DNA of 32,946 bases, taken from the NCBI GenBank assembly GCA_021203465.1, contig JAJQBC010000154.1, positions 1-32,946 on the forward strand. The letters are read 5' to 3'. The notes beneath the pieces were generated by a model. It saw nothing but the letters and a program-made list of their open reading frames with translations, searched no databases and was not told where the DNA came from. Each line of letters begins with the position of its first letter. Positions within the stretch are counted from its first letter, which is position 1. Positions 7,931 to 15,615 of this stretch are shown here, piece after piece. This DNA comes from Lachnospiraceae bacterium (lineage in GTDB: Bacteria; Bacillota; Clostridia; Lachnospirales; Lachnospiraceae). The translations under genes were made by a program, and so were the position numbers.

Positions 7931-9213
7931 TCGGCGAAAACATCATGCTGGCCCTGAACGGCCTGCGTGCGAATAAGATGCGCTCCATGCTGACGATGCT
8001 TGGCATCATCATCGGCATCGCAGCGGTGATCGCGATTATGACGCTGGGCGACTCCATCAGCGGTTCGGTGACGGATTCCATGTCCTCTATGGGTGCCAAT
8101 AATATCACGCTCGGCGTTTCGCAGAAGAGCACGACGGAAGAGACGACCGAGAGCGGCCTGACCTTTTCCTCGGGACCGCGTTTTACAGTTATGCAGGACG
8201 ACGATTATATTACAGATGAGATGCTCGACGACCTGATGGAGCGTTACCCGGATGACATCGAAGGCTATGTGCTGGAGGAGTCTGTCGGGAGCGGCACGGC
8301 GCAGGACGGGGATCTCTATGCCTACGTGACGGCGACGGGACTCAACGCGGACGGTATCGAGAATGAGGAGCTGAATATTCTGGCGGGACGGACGCTGACG
8401 GAGCAGGACCAGGAGGAGGCCCGGAAGGTCTGCCTGGTGTCGGATCTCTTTGTAGATAATATGTTCGACAGCAACAATATGTCGGCGATCGGGCAGGCGG
8501 TCGATGTGCTTTTTAACGATCGTTATTACACCTACACGATCGTGGGCGTCTACGAGTATGAGAGCACCTTCTCCTCCTCCTCGGATGAGGATACGGAGAC
8601 GACACTGTACCTGCCGCTGCTGACGGCGCGGGATCAGAACCACACGACGACTGGCTACAGCCAGCTCACCTTGCTGATGAATACGAGTTCGGATGTAAGC
8701 ACAAGCGATTTCTGCGATACGCTGGAAACCTACCTGAATAATAATTATTATGCTGACAATGAGAGCTATGAGATCAGTGCGACGAGTCTGGAGTCCGTGG
8801 TGGAGAGCCTAACGGAAATGCTTTCGACAATCACCCTTGCAATCTCAGCGATCGCGGCGATTTCCCTGCTGGTGGGCGGTATCGGCGTCATGAATATCAT
8901 GCTGGTGTCCATCACGGAGCGCACACGGGAAATAGGCACCCGCAAGGCGCTGGGCGCTACGAACGGCTCGATTCGCTTTCAGTTTATCGTGGAGGCAATC
9001 GTGCTCTGCATCGTCGGCGGTCTCATTGGCATCATTCTGGGAATCGCCCTCGCGACAGTGGCTATGAATTTTATGGGATATTCGGTGAAGCCGTCCGTAA
9101 CGGGTATTATTATATCGGTCAGTTTTTCGATTTTTATCGGCGTATTCTTTGGATATTATCCGGCGAACAAGGCTGCGAAGCTGAACCCAATCGACGCGCT
9201 GCGCTACGAATAA
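7924..9213 (+). CDS. FtsX/MacB-type ABC exporter permease
   Basis: The 429-residue permease has the MacB layout: one N-terminal membrane helix (LTMLGIIIGIAAVIAIMTLG), a large extracellular domain (about residues 55-285), and three C-terminal helices. It contains the conserved ERTREIGTRKALGAT coupling segment that contacts the ATPase. It forms the membrane part of a tripartite-like efflux or lipoprotein/peptide export pump; the substrate is unknown. The ATG at 7924 lies inside the full-length ATPase frame, with GAGAGGAGGGG just upstream, so it can start translation even if the ATPase stops early. It appears intact, unlike its two partners. Confidence 0.9.
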   Translation: MLIGENIMLALNGLRANKMRSMLTMLGIIIGIAAVIAIMTLGDSISGSVTDSMSSMGANNITLGVSQKSTTEETTESGLTFSSGPRFTVMQDDDYITDEMLDDLMERYPDDIEGYVLEESVGSGTAQDGDLYAYVTATGLNADGIENEELNILAGRTLTEQDQEEARKVCLVSDLFVDNMFDSNNMSAIGQAVDVLFNDRYYTYTIVGVYEYESTFSSSSDEDTETTLYLPLLTARDQNHTTTGYSQLTLLMNTSSDVSTSDFCDTLETYLNNNYYADNESYEISATSLESVVESLTEMLSTITLAISAIAAISLLVGGIGVMNIMLVSITERTREIGTRKALGATNGSIRFQFIVEAIVLCIVGGLIGIILGIALATVAMNFMGYSVKPSVTGIIISVSFSIFIGVFFGYYPANKAAKLNPIDALRYE

Positions 9214-9217
9214 GCGG

Positions 9218-9246
9218 TTGAATCAGGGCAGTTTTTGTGGTATTCT
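9218..9246 (+). promoter_or_regulatory. Putative promoter for the NlpC/P60 gene
   Basis: TTGAAT (9218-9223) and TATTCT (9241-9246) are spaced 17 bases, each matching 4 of 6 consensus bases. They lie immediately after the permease stop and about 20 bases before the hydrolase start. This suggests the hydrolase can be transcribed separately from the exporter. Confidence 0.45.
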
Positions 9247-9263
9247 GTAGTTGGAGGTGCTTT

Positions 9264-10445
9264 ATGAGGATAAGTCGCAGAAAAATATGTGGTATCATAT
9301 TGGCGGCGGCGCTGGCGGCGGGTTTTTCTGTCTCGGCGTCCAGTATCACGAGCATCCAGAAACAGAAAGAAGAGACGGAGCAGGCGCTGTCGGACGTTCA
9401 GTCAGAGATCAGCAGTCTGGAGGAGCAGAAGAGCGAACTCAGCAGTGAAATCAACAGCCTGAGCGATGAACTGACAGAGACGATCCTGAACATTGCAGTG
9501 CTGGAGAGCGATCTCGAGGACAAAGAAGTTGAGATCGAGGAAGCGGAAGAGGATTATGAGGAGGCGAAAGCGACCGAGGAGAAGCACTATGAGTCCATGA
9601 AGCTGCGCATCCAGTATCTGTATGAATCGGAGCAGGAGAGCTATCTCGAGATGCTGCTGACATCGGACAGCGTTGCGGAGCTGATCAATAAGGTAGACTA
9701 TGCGGAGGAGCTTCAGGAATATGACCGCTGCCTTCTGGAGGAATATAAGGAGGCAAAGGAGACTGTGATCGCGCTGCAGGAGCAGCTGGAGGAAGAAAAA
9801 TCCGAGCTTCTTGAGATGGAGGAGCAGCTGGAGGAAGATAAAGCCAGCCTTGAGACGATGATCGCCCAGAAGGAGAGCGAGATCGAGGATTTTGACAGCC
9901 AACTGAGTACGGCGCAGACGAAGGCCAGTGAATACCAGAAGAAGATTAAGGAACAGACAGCACAGATCAAAAAACTGCAGGAGGAAGCGGCGAAAGCGGC
10001 ATCGACATCAAGCAGTTCATCGAGTAGCAGCTCGAGCAGCAGCTCAAGCAGCAGTTCATCAAGTAGTAGTTCAAGCAGTAGTGCGACTGTATCCGGTGGA
10101 AGTGGGTTGGGTGCGTCGATCGCGTCATTTGCCCTGAAATATGTCGGTTATCCGTATGTGGCCGGCGGGAATAGCCTCACAAACGGCACAGACTGTTCAG
10201 GTTTTGTACATCTAGTGTATGCCAATTTCGGGATTTCTGTTCCACGGCAGTCCGGTTCTCTGGCAGTCGGAGGCACGGAGGTCAGTGACGCGGACAAACA
10301 GCCGGGCGATGTAGTCTGTTATTACGGTCATGTGGGAATCTATATAGGAAATAATCAGATCGTCCACGCCAGCACGCCGAGTTCCGGGATCAAGGTCAGC
10401 AACATGTATTATCGGAGCATCCGCTGCATCCGGAGATACTGGTAA
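9264..10445 (+). CDS. Secreted coiled-coil NlpC/P60 peptidoglycan endopeptidase
   Basis: A 393-residue secreted protein. It has a signal peptide (MRISRRKICGIILAAALAAGFSVSAS), then a long coiled coil (about 30-245) like that of PcsB/CwlO-type hydrolases. A run of 25 serines (codons 10008-10082) links this to a C-terminal NlpC/P60 domain. The catalytic set is Cys311 in DCSGF, His356 in HVGIY and His368 in VHAS, expected to cut gamma-D-Glu-diamino-acid bonds in the cell-wall peptide. Coiled-coil hydrolases of this kind are often switched on by FtsEX-type ABC complexes. The upstream FtsX-like permease makes that link tempting, but the exporter is MacB-like rather than FtsEX-like. The ATG at 9264 follows TTGGAGGTG. 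Confidence 0.93.
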   Translation: MRISRRKICGIILAAALAAGFSVSASSITSIQKQKEETEQALSDVQSEISSLEEQKSELSSEINSLSDELTETILNIAVLESDLEDKEVEIEEAEEDYEEAKATEEKHYESMKLRIQYLYESEQESYLEMLLTSDSVAELINKVDYAEELQEYDRCLLEEYKEAKETVIALQEQLEEEKSELLEMEEQLEEDKASLETMIAQKESEIEDFDSQLSTAQTKASEYQKKIKEQTAQIKKLQEEAAKAASTSSSSSSSSSSSSSSSSSSSSSSSSSATVSGGSGLGASIASFALKYVGYPYVAGGNSLTNGTDCSGFVHLVYANFGISVPRQSGSLAVGGTEVSDADKQPGDVVCYYGHVGIYIGNNQIVHASTPSSGIKVSNMYYRSIRCIRRYW

Positions 10446-10454
10446 AAAAATGAT

Positions 10455-10483
10455 TTGACAAAAACGCCCTGTGTGTTTATGAT
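10455..10483 (+). promoter_or_regulatory. Strong sigma-A promoter of livJ
   Basis: TTGACA (10455-10460) is a perfect -35 box, followed by a 17-base spacer and TATGAT (10478-10483). It lies 68 bases before the livJ start and 10 bases after the NlpC/P60 stop, so livJ begins a new transcription unit. Confidence 0.8.
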
Positions 10484-10551
10484 GGTAACTGGTATACTTT
10501 TGTATGTTGGTTACTTTTTTCATAAAACAGTATAGAAGGAGGAGAAACATT

Positions 10552-11766
10552 ATGAAAAAGTTACTTTGTCTCATGATGACCGCAGTGCTTGCTCTCTCTG
10601 TGGTTGCATGTGGGAGCTCCAGTTCGAGTTCCAGTTCCAGTTCTGATTCGTCCGAGGCGACAGAGAGCACGGATGATGCTGAGGAGAGCACCGCGGACAG
10701 CGGCGAGACCTTCAAGATCGGCGTGATCGGACCGATGACCGGCGATTACGCGCAGTATGGCCTTGGCGTTTACAATGCGGCTGTGATCGCGGCGGAGGAG
10801 ATCAATGCCGCGGGCGGCATCAATGGCTATCAGATTGAGATTCTGGATGCCGGCGATGATCAGGGCGATCCGGAGAAGGCGGTCAACGCTTACAACGACC
10901 TGCTCGACAAGGGTATGCAGATTCTTGACGGTACCGTGACGAGCGCGGCCTGCATCGCTGTGGCGGCTGAGGCTGCGGAGGAGACCTTCCTCTTCACCCC
11001 GTCCGGAAGCGCGGTGGACTGCATCACGGCCGGTTCGAACCAGTTCCGTATGTGCTTTACGGATCCGATGCAGGGAACGAAGTCCGCACAGTACATTTCC
11101 GAGAATGGCCTTGCAACGAAGGTCGCTGTGATTTATGACTCTGCGGCGGATTACAATGTTGGTATTCATGATTCCTTTATCGAAGCGGCGGCGGAGTACG
11201 GCCTGGAGGTCGTGGCTGATGAGGCTTACACGACCGACAGCAACACGGACTTCTCTGTGCAGCTGAACAAGGTGAAGGAGAGCGGCGCGGAGCTTCTGTT
11301 CCTGCCGAACTACTACTCTGACGACGCGCTGATCCTTCAGCAGGCGGCTGACATCGGACTTGACATCCTGTTCTTCGGCGTGGACGGCATGGACGGTATT
11401 CTTGCGGTGGAGAACTTCGACACGAGCCTTGCGGAGGGCGCGATGCTGCTGACCCCGTTCTCGGCGACCGCAGAGGATGAGCTGACGCAGTCCTTTGTTG
11501 CGGTCTATGAGGAGGCTTACGGTGAGACCCCGAACCAGTTTGCGGCGGATTCTTACGATGTGATCTATGCGATCAAGCTTGCGGCTGAGGATGCGGGCAT
11601 CACTCCGGATATGAGCAACGCGGAGATCAGCGAGGCGCTGACGGCATCCATGCTGAACATTACGCTGGAGGGCCTGACCGGTACTTCTACCTGGACCGAG
11701 GACGGCGAGTGTGACAAGTCCCCGAAGGCTGTCGTGATCGAGAACGGCGCTTATACGATGATGTAA
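10552..11766 (+). CDS. livJ: Branched-chain amino-acid ABC transporter substrate-binding lipoprotein
   Basis: The receptor of the high-affinity Leu/Ile/Val-type importer (periplasmic-binding type I fold), anchored outside the membrane. It has 404 residues, with a signal peptide and lipobox ending at Cys20 (LSVVAC), a Ser/acidic linker, then KIGVIGPMTGDYAQYGLGVYN, a glycine-rich INAAGGINGYQIE segment, and AVIYDSAADYNVG. These are typical of LivJ/LivK and related amide-binding proteins. The ATG at 10552 lies behind AGAAGGAGGAG. The gene is separated from livHMGF by a strong terminator, which probably lets the receptor be made in excess. The exact ligand (Leu, Ile, Val or another amino acid) cannot be fixed from sequence. 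Confidence 0.93.
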   Translation: MKKLLCLMMTAVLALSVVACGSSSSSSSSSSDSSEATESTDDAEESTADSGETFKIGVIGPMTGDYAQYGLGVYNAAVIAAEEINAAGGINGYQIEILDAGDDQGDPEKAVNAYNDLLDKGMQILDGTVTSAACIAVAAEAAEETFLFTPSGSAVDCITAGSNQFRMCFTDPMQGTKSAQYISENGLATKVAVIYDSAADYNVGIHDSFIEAAAEYGLEVVADEAYTTDSNTDFSVQLNKVKESGAELLFLPNYYSDDALILQQAADIGLDILFFGVDGMDGILAVENFDTSLAEGAMLLTPFSATAEDELTQSFVAVYEEAYGETPNQFAADSYDVIYAIKLAAEDAGITPDMSNAEISEALTASMLNITLEGLTGTSTWTEDGECDKSPKAVVIENGAYTMM

Positions 11767-11779
11767 TGAGCGAAAGCGA

Positions 11780-11806
11780 GTCAGAGAGAGCTTGCTCTCT
11801 CTTGAC
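11780..11806 (+). other. Hairpin at the 3' end of livJ mRNA
   Basis: AGAGAGAGC (11783-11791) pairs with GCTCTCTCT (11794-11802), extended by GTC/GAC around a single bulged T to about 12 bp. It starts 14 bases after the livJ stop. No T-run follows, so it is more likely an RNA-stabilising or processing hairpin than a terminator. The 15 bases just before it (GAGCGAAAGCGAGTC) resemble a block of the structured repeat elements, with GAAA in place of GAGA. Confidence 0.6.
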
Positions 11807-11816
11807 GAGCGGCGAA

Positions 11817-11846
11817 TTGGATCGCGAACGAAGTTCGCGATATAAT
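11817..11846 (+). promoter_or_regulatory. Promoter with a palindrome filling its spacer, livJ-livH gap
   Basis: TTGGAT (11817-11822) and TATAAT (11841-11846, perfect) are 18 bases apart. The spacer is filled by an inverted repeat, TCGCGAAC (11822-11829) and GTTCGCGA (11833-11840), where a dimeric repressor or activator could sit. Transcription would start near 11852, just before the long hairpin described next. Confidence 0.5.
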
Positions 11847-11851
11847 GTTTA

Positions 11852-12020
11852 CAGTGTCAAAAGTCTGAATCCCCGCCATGCTTGCATGGCAGGGGATGAA
11901 GGACTTTATGACACGCCGGGATATGAGGAAGGAGCGGGGCAGGGACCCCGCGGATTCCGAATAGATTATAGGATTGTGGGCGACGGTGCCTTCGGGTAAG
12001 GCGCCGTCGTCTCTTTTTTT
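11852..12020 (+). ncRNA. Candidate structured RNA between livJ and livH
   Basis: About 169 bases run from a predicted start to a strong terminator. The first domain is a long hairpin: GTGTCA (11854-11859) with TGACAC (11909-11914), AAAGTC (11860-11865) with GACTTT (11902-11907), ATCCCC with GGGGAT, and GCCATGC with GCATGGC capped by a tiny loop. The second is a stem with GCGGGG (11934-11939) and CCCCGC (11946-11951), a GGA/GGA internal loop that could form purine pairs, and GGAA/TTCC below it. The last is the terminator. It could be a free small RNA or a leader that attenuates livHMGF. I do not recognise a known family; a 77-codon open frame across it (11766-11999) has no coding look. Confidence 0.5.
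11981..12020 (+). terminator. Rho-independent terminator upstream of livH
   Basis: A 12-bp stem, 11981-11992 with 11998-12009, contains one G-U type pair, has the loop CGGGT, and is followed by TCTCTTTTTTT. It ends 44 bases before livH, so it separates livJ and the candidate RNA from livHMGF, or acts as an attenuator. Confidence 0.88.
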
Positions 12021-12028
12021 CAAAATGC

Positions 12029-12042
12029 CGCCCGCGCGGGCG
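12029..12042. other. 14-bp perfect GC palindrome upstream of livH
   Basis: CGCCCGCGCGGGCG is its own reverse complement and lies between the terminator and the livH ribosome binding site. It could be an operator or a short hairpin near the start codon. No clear promoter was found between the terminator and livH. Confidence 0.5.
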
Positions 12043-12064
12043 CGAAAGTTTTACGAGGTGTACT

Positions 12065-12949
12065 ATGAGTTTTCTTTCTTATCTAAAAGACGGAATCAGT
12101 CTGGGCAGCGTCTACGCGATTATCGCCCTCGGCTACACGATGGTGTACGGAATCGCGAAGATGCTGAATTTCGCGCACGGAGATGTCATCATGGTGGGCG
12201 CGTTTGTGATCCTCACAGCGATCACAAAGGCGGGACTCTCCCCGGCGGTATCCATTCTCCTGGGCGTGGTATTCTGTACAGTCCTTGGCATCACGATTGA
12301 GATGGTCGCGTACCGGCCACTTCGGAAGGCGGCTTCCAAGCTGGCGGTGCTGATCACAGCGATCGGTGTCAGTTACCTCCTGCAGAATCTGGCGCTGCTG
12401 ATCTTTGGGGCGGACGCGAAGAGTTTTGTGACGGTGATTGATGTCCCCTCGCTCAGTCTGTTCGACGGACAGCTGACGATCAAGGGCATCGCGATCGTGA
12501 CGATTCTGGCGTGTATCGTGATCATGATTGCCCTGACCTGGTTTGTGAAGCGGACAAAGCCGGGACATGCCATGCAGGCGGTTGCCGAAGATCAGGATGC
12601 CGCGCGGCTCATGGGCATCAATGTCAACGCGACGATTTCCCTTACCTTTGCGATCGGTTCCGGGCTTGCGGCGATCGCAGGACTGCTGCTCTGTTCCATG
12701 TACCCTTCCCTTTCACCGTACACAGGCTCGATGCCGGGTATCAAGGCATTTGTCGCTGCGGTCTTCGGCGGGATCGGTTCGATTTCCGGCGCAATGATTG
12801 GCGGGCTTTTGCTCGGAATCATTGAAATTTTTGGAAAGGCCTATATTTCTTCCCAGGTGGCGGATGCGATCGTGTTCGCGGTGCTGATTCTTGTGCTCCT
12901 GATCAAACCGACCGGGCTCTTCGGAAAAAATATTCAGGAAAAGGTGTAG
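12065..12949 (+). CDS. livH: Branched-chain amino-acid ABC permease LivH
   Basis: One of the two membrane subunits of the importer, 294 residues with about eight hydrophobic segments. It shows the family features GLGSVYAIIALGYTMVYGI-like opening (here SLGSVYAIIALGYTMVYG), NFAHGDVIMVGAF, AVAEDQDAARLMGINV (the EAA-like loop that docks on the ATPase) and FVAAVFGGIGSISGAMIGG. It starts at ATG 12065 after ACGAGGTG, with 10 bases between its stop and livM. Expression must come through the terminator upstream or from a promoter not identified here. Confidence 0.95.
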   Translation: MSFLSYLKDGISLGSVYAIIALGYTMVYGIAKMLNFAHGDVIMVGAFVILTAITKAGLSPAVSILLGVVFCTVLGITIEMVAYRPLRKAASKLAVLITAIGVSYLLQNLALLIFGADAKSFVTVIDVPSLSLFDGQLTIKGIAIVTILACIVIMIALTWFVKRTKPGHAMQAVAEDQDAARLMGINVNATISLTFAIGSGLAAIAGLLLCSMYPSLSPYTGSMPGIKAFVAAVFGGIGSISGAMIGGLLLGIIEIFGKAYISSQVADAIVFAVLILVLLIKPTGLFGKNIQEKV

Positions 12950-12959
12950 GGCAGCGGAC

Positions 12960-14036
12960 ATGAAGAAGAAAATGATAAACAGTACATCGAAAAACAATCT
13001 GCTGACATATCTGATGGTGCTTGTGATTTTTGTGATCGTGCAGACCCTGTCCGCGACCGGAAATCTCTCAAATCTGCTCACAGGCCTGCTCGTTCCGCTC
13101 TGCGTCTATACGATCGCTGCGGTATCGCTGAATCTGGTGGTGGGATTCTCCGGGGAGCTGAGCCTTGGACATGCGGGCTTCATGTGTGTGGGCGCTTTTT
13201 CGAGCGCAATTTTTTCTAATGCGATGGCGGACGTGCTCCCATCGCTGCCAAGACTGATTCTTGCGATTCTGGTCGGAGCCTTTGTGGCTGCCGTATTCGG
13301 CCTGCTGATCGGCATTCCGGTGCTGCGTTTGCGTGGCGATTATCTCGCGATTGTCACTTTGGCCTTTGGCGAGATTATCAAGAATCTGATCAATGTCATG
13401 TATGTCGGCGTGGATGAGACCGGGCTCCATGTGGCAACGGATTCGGCGGGGCTGGGTCTCTCAGAGAACGGGCAGGAGATCCTGAAGGGAGCGCTTGGAA
13501 TCTCCGGAACCTCAGCGCTCTACAGCGATATCAAGAGCTGGTTTTTCCCGATTGGAATTGTGCTCTTGCTGATCACTTTGTTTATCGTGCAGAATCTGGT
13601 GAATTCACGGAGCGGTCGCGCGATTATGGCAGCGCGCGACAACCGGATCGCGGCGGAGTCGAACGGCATCAACGTAACGAAATACAAGCTGATGGCTTTT
13701 ACGATCTCGGCGGCGCTGGCCGGTGTGTCGGGTGTGCTCTATGCGCACAACCTCTCGATGCTGAAGGTCTCGGTTTTCGACTATAATATGTCCATTCTCA
13801 TTCTTGTATATGTGGTGCTGGGCGGCATTGGAAACGTGCGTGGCTCCATCATCGCGACGATCATCCTGTACGCGTTGCCGGAGCTGTTGCGCGGCTTCTC
13901 GACTTACCGCATGCTGATCTATGCGGTCGTGCTGATCGCGATGATGCTCTTCAACTGGGCGCCCGCGGCGCGCGACTGGAGGAGCAGGGTGCTGGAGGAT
14001 ATCAAAAGGCTCCTGCCGAAGAAGGGGGTGGAGTGA
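12960..14036 (+). CDS. livM: Branched-chain amino-acid ABC permease LivM
   Basis: The second membrane subunit, 358 residues and mostly hydrophobic. The family core is clear: SLNLVVGFSGELSLGHAGFM, PVLRLRGDYLAIVTLAFGEI, the ATPase-docking loop AARDNRIAAESNGINV, and VLGGIGNVRGSIIATI. The N-terminal 20 residues are Lys/Asn-rich and cytoplasmic. The stop overlaps a possible GTG of livG, so the operon is tightly coupled. Confidence 0.95.
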   Translation: MKKKMINSTSKNNLLTYLMVLVIFVIVQTLSATGNLSNLLTGLLVPLCVYTIAAVSLNLVVGFSGELSLGHAGFMCVGAFSSAIFSNAMADVLPSLPRLILAILVGAFVAAVFGLLIGIPVLRLRGDYLAIVTLAFGEIIKNLINVMYVGVDETGLHVATDSAGLGLSENGQEILKGALGISGTSALYSDIKSWFFPIGIVLLLITLFIVQNLVNSRSGRAIMAARDNRIAAESNGINVTKYKLMAFTISAALAGVSGVLYAHNLSMLKVSVFDYNMSILILVYVVLGGIGNVRGSIIATIILYALPELLRGFSTYRMLIYAVVLIAMMLFNWAPAARDWRSRVLEDIKRLLPKKGVE

Positions 14037-14038
14037 TC

Positions 14039-14803
14039 ATGGCGATGCTGGAAGTCAAAAACCTGGGGATCTCCTTCGAAGGACTTCGCGCGGTCGATGA
14101 TTTCAATCTGACGATCGAGGAGGGACAGCTCTACGGACTGATCGGGCCGAACGGAGCGGGCAAGACGACAGTTTTCAATATGCTGACCGGCGTCTACAAA
14201 CCGACGGACGGCAAGATTCTGCTGGATGGCGAGGATATTACGGGAAAGAATAATGTTGAGATTAATAAGGAAGGTATTGCCCGAACCTTCCAGAATATCC
14301 GTCTGTTCTCGGATATGACAGTGCTGGACAATGTAAAAGCGGGTCTTCACAATCAGAAGGAATACATTTACTCGACGCTTACCGGTATCCTGCGGCTGCC
14401 GCGTTATCGTCAGGCGGAGCGTGCCATGAACGAAAAGGCAATGGAACTTCTGAAGGTCTTCGATCTGGACGGTGAGTCCGATTATAAAGCTTCCAATCTG
14501 CCTTATGGGAAACAGCGCAAGCTGGAGATTGCCAGGGCGCTTGCGACGAATCCGAAGCTGCTGCTTCTGGACGAGCCCGCAGCGGGCATGAATCCAAACG
14601 AGACGCAGGAGCTGATGAAGACGATCCGCTTTGTGCGGGACGAATTCCACATCACGATCCTGCTGATCGAGCACGACATGAAGCTGGTCGCCGGTATCTG
14701 CGAGGAGCTGACGGTGCTGAATTTTGGGCAGATTCTGACGAGCGGAGAAACTTCCGATGTGCTGAAGGATCCGAAGGTCATCACGGCCTATCTCGGAGAG
14801 TAG
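14039..14803 (+). CDS. livG: Branched-chain amino-acid ABC ATPase LivG
   Basis: An ATP-binding subunit of 254 residues. It has Walker A GPNGAGKTT, Q-loop FQNIRLF, signature-type LPYGKQRKLEIARAL (the LivG variant of LSGGQ), Walker B LLLLDEPAAGMNP and switch histidine in LLIEHDM. The insertion around residues 105-140 (HNQKEYIYSTLTGILRLPRY) is typical of LivG and absent from LivF. The ATG at 14039 follows AGAAGGGGGTGGAG; a GTG two codons earlier overlaps the livM stop and is a less likely start. Confidence 0.95.
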   Translation: MAMLEVKNLGISFEGLRAVDDFNLTIEEGQLYGLIGPNGAGKTTVFNMLTGVYKPTDGKILLDGEDITGKNNVEINKEGIARTFQNIRLFSDMTVLDNVKAGLHNQKEYIYSTLTGILRLPRYRQAERAMNEKAMELLKVFDLDGESDYKASNLPYGKQRKLEIARALATNPKLLLLDEPAAGMNPNETQELMKTIRFVRDEFHITILLIEHDMKLVAGICEELTVLNFGQILTSGETSDVLKDPKVITAYLGE

Positions 14804-14815
14804 GAGGGACGTAAG

Positions 14816-15526
14816 ATGGCAATGCTGGAAATCAAAGACCTGGAGGTCTATTACGGCGTGATTCAGGCGATCAAGGGAATCTCCTTTGAGGTGAACGAGG
14901 GAGAAGTCATCGCCCTGATCGGTGCGAACGGCGCGGGTAAGACGACGATCCTTCACACGATATCAGGCCTCATCGCTCCGAAGAGGGGCAGCGTGAGTTT
15001 TGAGGGAAAGGAAATCACGAAAACACCTGCTCACAAGATTGTCGAGGCGGGTATCGCGCAGGTGCCGGAGGGGCGTCGCGTGTTCGCTTCTTTAAGCGTG
15101 CTGCAGAACCTGCGGCTCGGCGCTTACACGAGGAAAAACAAGCAGGAGATCGAGCAGACGCTGCAGATGGTCTACAGCCGTTTCCCGCGTCTCGAGGAGC
15201 GCAAAAATCAGCCGGCCGGAACGCTTTCCGGCGGCGAACAGCAGATGCTCGCGATGGGGCGTGCGCTCATGTCGGAGCCGCGCATCCTGCTGATGGACGA
15301 GCCCTCGATGGGACTCTCCCCGATCTTCGCCAACGAGATTTTCGATATCATCCAGAAGGTCAGCGAGGCCGGGACGACGGTGCTGCTTGTGGAGCAGAAC
15401 GCCAAAAAGGCTCTTTCGATCGCGGACAGGGGTTACGTACTTGAGACTGGACGCATCGTGCTGGAGGGAAAAGCCTCCGAGCTGATGAACGACGAGTCGG
15501 TGAAGAAGGCGTATTTAGGAGAATAA
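14816..15526 (+). CDS. livF: Branched-chain amino-acid ABC ATPase LivF
   Basis: The second ATP-binding subunit, 236 residues, normal for LivF. It has Walker A GANGAGKTT, QVPEGRRVFASLSVLQNLRLGAY typical of LivF, signature LSGGEQQMLAMGRAL, Walker B ILLMDEPSMGLSP and LLVEQNA in place of the usual switch histidine region. It is the last gene of the liv operon, followed 12 bases later by a strong terminator. Its opening MAMLEIKDLEVYYG parallels that of livG, as expected for paired paralogs. Confidence 0.95.
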   Translation: MAMLEIKDLEVYYGVIQAIKGISFEVNEGEVIALIGANGAGKTTILHTISGLIAPKRGSVSFEGKEITKTPAHKIVEAGIAQVPEGRRVFASLSVLQNLRLGAYTRKNKQEIEQTLQMVYSRFPRLEERKNQPAGTLSGGEQQMLAMGRALMSEPRILLMDEPSMGLSPIFANEIFDIIQKVSEAGTTVLLVEQNAKKALSIADRGYVLETGRIVLEGKASELMNDESVKKAYLGE

Positions 15527-15538
15527 TTTGGACTGTCA

Positions 15539-15590
15539 AAAACCGTCGGCATGTGATAGAATGAAAGAAATCACATGTCGGCGGTTTTTT
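15539..15590 (+). terminator. Rho-independent terminator of the liv operon
   Basis: A 19-bp stem, 15539-15557 with 15570-15588, contains two G-U type pairs and a 12-base loop, and ends in TTTTTT. The A-run on the left arm makes it potentially bidirectional. It separates livF from glgB. Confidence 0.92.
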
Positions 15591-15615
15591 ATTCCGGCGG
15601 CGGAAGGGGAGGCTT

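Noticed and set aside
11766-11999. 77-codon open frame starting at the livJ stop
   Set aside because: It runs through the hairpins and terminator of the livJ-livH gap, has no ribosome binding site of its own, and its translation looks random.
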